From DASVDE01 sp963740065 (GTDB taxonomy: Bacteria > Actinomycetota > Thermoleophilia > Solirubrobacterales > 70-9), in NCBI GenBank assembly GCA_963740065.1, contig CAVUCS010000004.1:372001-436000 (forward strand): a stretch of DNA of 64,000 bases. Direction: 5' to 3'. The number at the start of each line of letters is the position of its first letter. Within the stretch, counting starts at the first letter, position 1. The notes under the pieces were generated by a model that saw only the letters and a list, made by a program, of their open reading frames with translations, made no database searches and was not told where the DNA came from. Shown here in pieces: positions 58,805 through 64,000 of the stretch. The position numbers were made by a program, and so were the translations under genes.

Positions 58805-59962
58805 TTAGACCCGCTCGACGATCATCGCCTTGCCCTGGCCCCCGGCTACGCACATGGTCTCAATGCCGACCTGGTGGTCGTCGGTCTCCATCGCATTGAG
58901 CAGCGTCCCCATGATGCGGGCGCCGGTCATCCCGAAGGGGTGGCCGAGGGCGATTGCGCCTCCGTGGGTGTTGAGCTTGTCGATCGAAATCCCACACTCG
59001 TCCATGATCGGAATCACCTGGGCGGCAAAAGCCTCGTTGAGCTCGACCGCGTCGACGTCCTCAATCGTCATCCCGGCCCGGTCCAGCACCTTCTTGATCG
59101 CGCCGATCGGGGCAACACCCATCAGCTCTGGCTCGTTGCCATAGGTGGCGGCCGTGACGATGCGAGCCCGCGGGGTGAGGCCCAGCTCCTTCGCCTTGGT
59201 GTCGCTCATCAGCAGCACCGCGGCGGCGCCGTCGTTGAGCGGGCAGGAGTTGCCGGCGGTGACGCCGCCCCCGCCGAAGGCCTCGGGCAGCTCGGAGAGC
59301 TTCTCCACGGTCGAGGAGGCGCGGGGGCCGTCGTCCTTGGCGACCTCAGTGCCGTCGGGGAGAGTGACCGGGACGATCTCGCGGTCGAAGAAGCCGTCCT
59401 CCTGGGACTTGACCGCCAGCTCCTGGGAGCGCTGCGCGAACTCGTCCATGTCAGAGCGACTGACCCCGTACTTCTTGGCCACGTTGACGGCAGTCAGGCC
59501 CATGTCGATGTAGGCATTGGGCTGGCCGTTCTCACCGATCAGATTCGGGTTGCGATCGTCGGCGCCGGCTGGTTCGGTGCGCTCGTTGAAGCGGCTCACC
59601 CACTCGACACCAGCGGCGATGTAAACGTCGCCCTCGCCGGCCTTGATCGCGTTGCCCGCATGACGAATAGCGTCAAGACTGGAGGAGCAGTAGCGGGAAA
59701 CGGTCACGCCGTTGACGGTCTGCGGCAGCTTTTCCGAGAGCAGCGAGATGATCCGACCGATGTTGAAAGCCTCCAAGCCCTGTGGCATGCCGACGCCACA
59801 AAAGACGTCTTCAACCAGGGCCGGGTCGAGCTCGGGATTGCGATCGAGCAACCTGTCCACCACGAACGCTCCCATCTCCTCGGGGCGCAGTTGGGCGAGA
59901 GAGCCCTTGAAGGCGCGGCCGATGGGCGTGCGGAGGGTGTCAACGATTACTGCTTCGGGCAT
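58805..59962 (-). CDS. Acetyl-CoA C-acyltransferase (thiolase)
   Basis: 385 residues. Catalytic nucleophile Cys in VSRYCSSSLDAIRHAGNAI near 90, GNSCPLNDGAAAVLLMSD, His in GGAIALGHPFGMTGARIMG and second Cys in CVAGGQGKAM near 375. Degradative thiolase fold. Likely completes beta-oxidation with the acyl-CoA dehydrogenase and SDR families found nearby. It is 58 nt upstream of the monooxygenase gene. Confidence 0.95.
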   Translation of the reverse strand: MPEAVIVDTLRTPIGRAFKGSLAQLRPEEMGAFVVDRLLDRNPELDPALVEDVFCGVGMPQGLEAFNIGRIISLLSEKLPQTVNGVTVSRYCSSSLDAIRHAGNAIKAGEGDVYIAAGVEWVSRFNERTEPAGADDRNPNLIGENGQPNAYIDMGLTAVNVAKKYGVSRSDMDEFAQRSQELAVKSQEDGFFDREIVPVTLPDGTEVAKDDGPRASSTVEKLSELPEAFGGGGVTAGNSCPLNDGAAAVLLMSDTKAKELGLTPRARIVTAATYGNEPELMGVAPIGAIKKVLDRAGMTIEDVDAVELNEAFAAQVIPIMDECGISIDKLNTHGGAIALGHPFGMTGARIMGTLLNAMETDDHQVGIETMCVAGGQGKAMIVERV

Positions 59963-60171
59963 TGCGGAGTCTCCTTGGAAGCTCGTGGGGTGCGGAAGTG
60001 CGGGCCGCAGAGTAGTGGACGCACGTTCGACGACTTTGCCAATGAGCAGGTTGTGCTGAATCGCACATTATTCGTGGTCGCCGTCCCCTGCCTGCGTTAC
60101 ATTCGGCGCAATCCGACCTCGCGGGCAACCGTGAGACTTGCCGCGAAGCGGCAGCGAAAGGAGGCCCCCTC

Positions 60172-60315
60172 ATGCCCGAGGGCTACTGCGTGAAAGAACG
60201 CAAGAAGGTCGAGATCAAGGACGCCCAACAGGTGACCATGAGAAACGGTCGCCCGGCGATACAAGGCGTGTGCCCCGACTGCGGCACGAAGATCTTCAAG
60301 ATCGGAAGACTCTAA
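60172..60315 (+). CDS. DUF5679 miniprotein, zinc-ribbon-like with one Cys replaced
   Basis: 47 residues, MPEGYCVKERKKVEIKDAQQ at the start, from ATG 60172 with AAAGGAGG 7 nt upstream. The end VCPDCGTKIFKIGRL holds a CxxC, as does the N-terminus partly: the family normally reads YCVKC, while here it is YCVKE, leaving three zinc-ligand Cys. AQQVTMRNGRPA is the conserved centre. Function is unknown; the family is widespread in Actinobacteria and Thermoleophilia. It has its own stem-loop terminator at 60340-60369. Confidence 0.88.
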   Translation: MPEGYCVKERKKVEIKDAQQVTMRNGRPAIQGVCPDCGTKIFKIGRL

Positions 60316-60339
60316 GCCGGTCCCCTGAAGCTGCCGCCT

Positions 60340-60369
60340 CCCGGCGCCGGTAATTTTGCCGGCGCCGGG
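60340..60369 (+). terminator. Stem-loop after the DUF5679 gene
   Basis: CCCGGCGCCGG-TAATTTTG-CCGGCGCCGGG, perfect 11-bp arms 25 bases past the stop. It has no T-run, but the stem is very stable. Confidence 0.7.
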
Positions 60370-60446
60370 GGCACCGTCTTCCATGCGCGACGGAGGTCCT
60401 ATTTGACTAATCAGCGCATGTAAACTCCCTGACGAGGGAATTGTTA

Positions 60447-61133
60447 GTGGCAGCTCTCGAACCACCCCGCGACGTGGTGGACTTGCAGGTCTTTGCGGAC
60501 AGCAAGTTCGGCTCGCAGGCGGCAAGTCGGCTGCGGATGGCGTTCGAACGATCACGGCATCCGATGCTTATCGCCGATGACCAGCGACGCTGGGTGACCG
60601 GCAATACGGCGGCTTGCGAGCTACTGGGGATTACTCGCGAGGAGGTGCCCTGGCACACGATGGACGAATTCACGCCTCAGAGCGAGCGCCTGAGGCTCGA
60701 GGAGCAATGGCGGGAATTCCTGACCAGCGGGGCTGCGGAGGGCTGGTACCAACTCTACGTTCCGGATCGCGGCTCCGTGCCCGTCGAGTTCAGCGCCACC
60801 GCCAACGTCCTACCCGCCCGCCACCTGTCGGTATTCATCCCACACGACGAGGCTACGGCCGATCTGGCAGGAGGTGCTCCGCCCAGCGAGGCGGCGTGGA
60901 AAGCGATCACAGCAGGGGAGAGCGGTCGGCTCCAGCTGACCCAGCGCGAACGCGAGATTATGACGCTGGTCGCTTCCGGGCTTCAGAGCGGCGACATCGC
61001 CGAGCGACTGTTCCTCTCGCCGGAGACGATCAAGTCGCACGTGCATAACGCGATGGGCAAGCTCGGTGCCCACACGCGAGCGCACGCAGTGGCAATTGCG
61101 CTGGTGACTGGGCAAATCAGCTGGGAGGCTTAG
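60447..61133 (+). CDS. PAS-LuxR transcriptional regulator
   Basis: 228 residues from GTG 60447, with GAGGGA 8 nt upstream; TTG 60441 adds two residues. PAS domain (about 25-125; PMLIADDQRRWVTGNTAACELLGITREEV) followed by a LuxR helix-turn-helix (about 165-228) with LTQREREIMTLVASGLQSGDIAERLF and KSHVHNAMGKLGAHTRA. No receiver or transmitter domain, so it is a one-component sensor-regulator. Sits just upstream of the ice-binding-like gene; regulation of that gene is possible but not shown. Confidence 0.9.
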   Translation: MAALEPPRDVVDLQVFADSKFGSQAASRLRMAFERSRHPMLIADDQRRWVTGNTAACELLGITREEVPWHTMDEFTPQSERLRLEEQWREFLTSGAAEGWYQLYVPDRGSVPVEFSATANVLPARHLSVFIPHDEATADLAGGAPPSEAAWKAITAGESGRLQLTQREREIMTLVASGLQSGDIAERLFLSPETIKSHVHNAMGKLGAHTRAHAVAIALVTGQISWEA

Positions 61134-61190
61134 CGGACTCCCCCCTCCGCGTTAGCCCCTTTGGGGGGAATCTTCATGCCTCATACATCC

Positions 61191-61209
61191 GGGGGATTGC
61201 GCAACCCCC
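61191..61209. promoter_or_regulatory. Near-perfect 19-bp inverted repeat before the ice-binding gene
   Basis: GGGGGATTGCGCAACCCCC is almost self-complementary around TTGCGCAA (one offset base) and lies 24 bp before the start at 61234. It could be an operator for the PAS-LuxR protein encoded just upstream. A small CCCC-TTT-GGGG hairpin at 61156-61166 may end the luxR transcript. Confidence 0.4.
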
Positions 61210-61233
61210 AGAGTGCTCTGATAGTTACTTCAG

Positions 61234-62355
61234 ATGAAGCGCTTGGTCTCGAAGAGTCTGTTAATTGCTTCGTTCGGCTGGTTGTTGATATTGGGGCTCG
61301 CGGCAACTTCTCAGGCCGCCACGGCGATCGGTCTAGGAACGGCAGACAGCTTCGCGCTCCTGGCGGGCTCGGGGATAACGAACACCGGCCCCAGTGTCAC
61401 CAACGGAGACCTCGGGACCGCTCCAACGCCGGCCGTGACCGGCTTTGGCGGAGCGCCAAACGGCACCGTGAACGGATCGATCCACCAGGCTGATGCCCTG
61501 GCGGGACAAGCCCAAGCCGACCTGACCGCGGCATACAACAACGCCGCCGGGCAGGGACCGGTAATCAAACTGGCCACGGAGCTGGGCGGCCAGACTCTGA
61601 CGGCCGGGGTCTACAACTCCGGATCCGGAACCTTCGGCATCACCGGCACGCTCACCCTCAATGCCCAGGGCAACCCGAATGCGGTCTTCATCTTCAAGAC
61701 GGCAAGCACGCTGATCACCGCATCGGCCTCCCGGGTGAGGCTGATCAACGGCGCCCAGGCGTGTCGCCTCTACTGGAAAGTCGGTTCGTCGGCAACCCTG
61801 GACACGACCTCCAGCTTCGCCGGGAACATCCTCGCCCTGCAGTCGATCTCCGTCAACAACGGGGTCGCCGTAAACGGCAGGCTGCTCGCCAGGAACGGCG
61901 CGGTCACGCTCATCAACGACACCGTCACTCGACCGCAGTGCGTTGCCGGAGGCGCCGGCACCGACACCGACGGCGGGAGAAGTGGAGGCAGAGGGGACGG
62001 CAACGGCGGTGGCAATGCCAGGCCGAACATTCAGATAAATCATGTCCCGGGCACCGGCGGTCCCAACCCTGGGCCTGGAGGAGGCGGTGCGAACTGTACG
62101 GCCAAGGGCTTCAAGGCCAAGATCAACATCAGCGGCGGATCGAAGATGCGAAGGGTCGATGTTTTCGTCGACGGCGAGCGAATTAAGCGGAGCACCAACA
62201 AACATTTCTCCGTCTGGGTCAGAGTCTCCGGCTTGCACGCGGGCCGCAACACGATCCGAGTAGTGGCGGTCGACGTCAAAGGCCGGCGTGACACCGCGAG
62301 TCGGGGCTTCCGCCGCTGTGCTCGGGCGGTGTCGAGTCCAAACTTCACGGGCTGA
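61234..62355 (+). CDS. Ice-binding-like (DUF3494) secreted protein
   Basis: 373 residues. Signal peptide (1-29, LLIASFGWLLILGLAATSQAA), then a DUF3494 beta-solenoid (about 30-235): ADSFALLAGSGITNTGPSVTNGDLG, GGQTLTAGVYNSGSGTFGITGTLTL, FIFKTASTLITASASRVRL, and the closing NGRLLARNGAVTLINDTV. A Gly/Asn-rich hinge (235-275) and an Ig-like C-terminal domain (GSKMRRVDVFVDGERIKRS) with one Cys pair follow. The family includes antifreeze and adhesin proteins. Downstream L,D-transpeptidase is 4 nt away, so the two are coupled. Confidence 0.9.
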   Translation: MKRLVSKSLLIASFGWLLILGLAATSQAATAIGLGTADSFALLAGSGITNTGPSVTNGDLGTAPTPAVTGFGGAPNGTVNGSIHQADALAGQAQADLTAAYNNAAGQGPVIKLATELGGQTLTAGVYNSGSGTFGITGTLTLNAQGNPNAVFIFKTASTLITASASRVRLINGAQACRLYWKVGSSATLDTTSSFAGNILALQSISVNNGVAVNGRLLARNGAVTLINDTVTRPQCVAGGAGTDTDGGRSGGRGDGNGGGNARPNIQINHVPGTGGPNPGPGGGGANCTAKGFKAKINISGGSKMRRVDVFVDGERIKRSTNKHFSVWVRVSGLHAGRNTIRVVAVDVKGRRDTASRGFRRCARAVSSPNFTG

Positions 62356-62358
62356 GCG

Positions 62359-63075
62359 TTGCTGAGGCTCATCGCCGTGGTGGTGGTCCTCGCCCTTCCG
62401 GCATCGGCAAGTGCGCACAACGCCCCTGCCGTCAAGGGCAGTATTCGCCTTTCCAACGAGTTGACGCACACGCGCTGGGCGCACCCAGTACGAAGGGCGC
62501 CGATCCGCTGGATGCCGCGACCGGACGCGCGGACGATCGTGCGAGCCCACTACCTCACCGAGGACGGGCTCCCCGAGGTCTATCTAGCCTTGCGCAGCTG
62601 GCGCGACTCGAAATGGCATACCTGGATCGAGGTCCGCATCCCGATGCGCCCGAACGGCCGAACCGGATGGATACGTCGTTCGGCGCTCGGCCCTCTCTAC
62701 CGAGTGCGAACCTTGATGGTCGCGGATCGCTCGGCGCTGCGCGCGACCCTCTTCAGGCGCGGGCGCCGGATCTGGAGCGCGCCGATCGGAATCGGTAAGC
62801 CGAGCACGCCCACGCCGGTGGGGCACTTCTGGATCCGCGAGAAGTTCAAACCTTTCCGCCCTGGCGGCCTCTATGGACCGGTGGCGTTTGGCACCAGTGA
62901 CTACTCCGTACTCAGCGACTGGCCTGGGGGCGGGATCGTCGGGATCCATGGCACCAGCGAGCCGTCCCTGATCCCCGGAAGGCCATCCCACGGCTGTATT
63001 CGCCTACGCAACAGGTCAGTTCGCCGGCTATGGCGCCTAATGCCGATTGGCACTCCGCTGCGGATTCAGTCGTGA
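62359..63075 (+). CDS. L,D-transpeptidase (YkuD)
   Basis: 238 residues from TTG 62359. Signal peptide (1-20), then a YkuD catalytic domain (about 115-238) with the motif HGTSEPSLIPGRPSHGCIRL, which holds the catalytic His and the Cys of SHGC. Preceded by a wall-binding-like region (WIEVRIPMRPNGRTGWIR). Makes 3-3 cross-links in peptidoglycan or attaches proteins to it. The coupling with the ice-binding-like gene suggests that it anchors or matures this surface protein (inference). Confidence 0.9.
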   Translation: MLRLIAVVVVLALPASASAHNAPAVKGSIRLSNELTHTRWAHPVRRAPIRWMPRPDARTIVRAHYLTEDGLPEVYLALRSWRDSKWHTWIEVRIPMRPNGRTGWIRRSALGPLYRVRTLMVADRSALRATLFRRGRRIWSAPIGIGKPSTPTPVGHFWIREKFKPFRPGGLYGPVAFGTSDYSVLSDWPGGGIVGIHGTSEPSLIPGRPSHGCIRLRNRSVRRLWRLMPIGTPLRIQS

Positions 63076-63118
63076 GACTCGCGCCATTGCGCGACGTGTC
63101 TCTACAGAGAAGGGACAT

Positions 63119-63136
63119 GCGTGACCGATGTCACGC
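63119..63136. promoter_or_regulatory. CRP-like inverted repeat
   Basis: GCGTGAC-CGAT-GTCACGC is a perfect 7-4-7 repeat, i.e. GTGA-N6-TCAC, the core of CRP/FNR operators. It lies 95 bp before the PAS-protein GTG at 63231. An adenylate cyclase gene is in the same window. No crp gene is seen here. Confidence 0.5.
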
Positions 63137-63230
63137 AGTCGGGATGGCTGAATGATCGAAGGTGGGCGTCTGGGCTTCTGCAGGGGCAGAGCCGTGAAAT
63201 CACCCGCTATGCCTATCCCGACTATCTAAA

Positions 63231-63650
63231 GTGTCATCTGTGACGCAGAAGCCCCTCGAGCTGATTCTCGCTCGCAACCTGATGTCGGCGCTCTCCACGC
63301 CGGCCTTCCTGGTCGACGAAGGGGGCTTGTTGGTCTTCTACAACGAGGCGGCGGGAATCCTGCTGGGTAAACGTTTCGAGGAGCTGGGAACGGTCGGCCC
63401 CGAGGAATGGGGGGCGATGTTCGGGCCCTTCGATAAGAACGGCGAGCCGATCCCCTACGACGAGCTCCCTTTGGTCTCCGCCGTTCGCAACGATCGCCCG
63501 GCGCATGCGAATTTCGAGATCCGCTCCACCGACGGGGCACTGCACGACGTCGAGGTCTCCGCTTTCCCGATCCTGACCGCGCACGGATCCCAGGGGGCGA
63601 TCGCCGTCTTCTGGCCGGCGGCAAGCGGCAACGGGGCGGCTCACCGGTGA
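63231..63650 (+). CDS. PAS-domain protein
   Basis: 139 residues from GTG 63231. A single PAS domain: LARNLMSALSTPAFLVDEGGLLVFYNEAAGILLG, EEWGAMFGPFDKNGEPIPYDELPL, NDRPAHANFEIRSTDGALHDVEVSAFPI. No output domain, so it may act as a protein-binding sensor. GTGA overlap with the metallo-beta-lactamase-fold gene. A candidate CRP-type site lies upstream at 63119-63136. Confidence 0.85.
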   Translation: MSSVTQKPLELILARNLMSALSTPAFLVDEGGLLVFYNEAAGILLGKRFEELGTVGPEEWGAMFGPFDKNGEPIPYDELPLVSAVRNDRPAHANFEIRSTDGALHDVEVSAFPILTAHGSQGAIAVFWPAASGNGAAHR

Positions 63651-64000
63651 AGGTTGAGCTCTGGGGAACGCGCGGGTCGATTCCCTCCCCGGGGCCGGAA
63701 ACGATCCGCTACGGCGGCAACACGTCCTGCGTCGGCGTGACGCTGGAGGACGGGACGCTGCTCGCGCTCGACGCGGGCACCGGCATTCGAGGCCTCGGAC
63801 TGGCGCTGGCCACCCAGCCGGCCCGCCTCCACATCATGCTCACCCACCTGCACCTGGATCACATCCAAGGCCTCGTCTTCTTCGCGCCCTGCTTCTGCCC
63901 TCAAACCGAGGTCGTTATTTGGGGCCCGGCCTCGCCGGAAGCTTCGCTGCGAGACCGAATCGCGCGCTACATCTCGGCGCCGCTCTCCCCGGTCGAAGTG
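63647..64000 (+). CDS. Metallo-beta-lactamase-fold hydrolase (3' end outside window)
   Basis: 118 codons are visible from GTG 63647, reading to the window end. KVELWGTRGSIPSPGPETIRYGGNT, LLALDAGTGIRGLGLAL and the metal site THLHLDHIQGL (HxHxDH) show an MBL-fold enzyme of the phosphodiesterase/RNase Z-like kind. In this family such N-termini are common in cyclic-nucleotide phosphodiesterases, but that activity is not shown. Translationally coupled to the PAS protein, so the PAS may regulate it. Confidence 0.85.
   Translation, partial: MKVELWGTRGSIPSPGPETIRYGGNTSCVGVTLEDGTLLALDAGTGIRGLGLALATQPARLHIMLTHLHLDHIQGLVFFAPCFCPQTEVVIWGPASPEASLRDRIARYISAPLSPVEV

Noticed and set aside
1..64000. CRISPR array, prophage, rRNA or integrated element
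   Set aside because: No regularly spaced repeats, phage structural genes, integrase, rRNA or tRNA-bounded island are seen.

Overview
This is chromosome from a high-GC, densely coding actinobacterium. I read it as probably class Thermoleophilia (Solirubrobacterales-like). The grounds are the gene content (two F420-type LLM oxidoreductases, EgtB/EgtD, a GH57/GT4/methyltransferase set ordered as in mycobacteria, an Rv1264-like adenylate cyclase, a CtpE-like ATPase, a DUF5679 miniprotein) and a type IV pilus locus with no secretin, as expected of a monoderm. The taxonomic call is inference. I see no prophage, insertion sequence, CRISPR array, rRNA or tRNA. There is no gap over 300 bases without a gene; the largest is about 275 bases (34221-34495), upstream of the major pilin.

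Layout. 1-9.9 kb: the end of a leucyl aminopeptidase, a thioesterase, an HxlR regulator coupled to a frame-broken aldehyde dehydrogenase and an acyl-CoA dehydrogenase, a DipZ-like thiol-redox protein with a two-component system, and MeaB. 9.9-16 kb: an acyltransferase, then a GT4 / GH57 / methyltransferase cluster in the order of mycobacterial Rv3032-Rv3031-Rv3030 (methylglucose lipopolysaccharide genes) with a second methyltransferase divergent. 15-22 kb: parA-ftsZ-ggt-adenylate cyclase on the minus strand, divergent from a tandem pair of ArsA/Get3-like ATPases. 24-41 kb: type IV pilus genes, namely three prepilins (one frame-broken), pilM, pilN, pilO, a protein in the pilP slot, pilD, a secreted Ig-like protein, the major pilin behind a structured leader, a toxin-antitoxin pair, pilC, pilT, pilB, a thioredoxin-like membrane protein and a second pilT. 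41-48 kb: the primary sigma factor behind a promoter-terminator unit, YihY/BrkB, GlpX, an LLM oxidoreductase, EgtD and EgtB. 48-60 kb: an SDR, a TadE-headed secreted protein, proton-translocating transhydrogenase, a second LLM enzyme, an RTX-repeat protein divergent from a CtpE-like P-type ATPase, a thioesterase, a Baeyer-Villiger-type monooxygenase and a thiolase. 60-64 kb: DUF5679, PAS-LuxR, an ice-binding-like protein with an L,D-transpeptidase, and a PAS protein coupled to a metallo-beta-lactamase-fold protein cut by the window end.

The observation I rate highest is a near-perfect ~50 bp palindrome placed in frame inside two unrelated enzymes, the GH57 protein (12186-12234) and EgtB (47057-47107). 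Both copies encode the peptide PSSSLFPxSGNKDELG. The two copies differ by paired substitutions that keep the stem and are all synonymous. This resembles the behaviour of the protein-coding palindromic elements of Rickettsia and may be an undescribed family. Other points worth attention are a likely small RNA or attenuator in front of sigA, the structured pilin leader, the translationally coupled parA-ftsZ pair with long N-terminal extensions, and a PIN toxin with no ordinary start codon before its catalytic aspartate.
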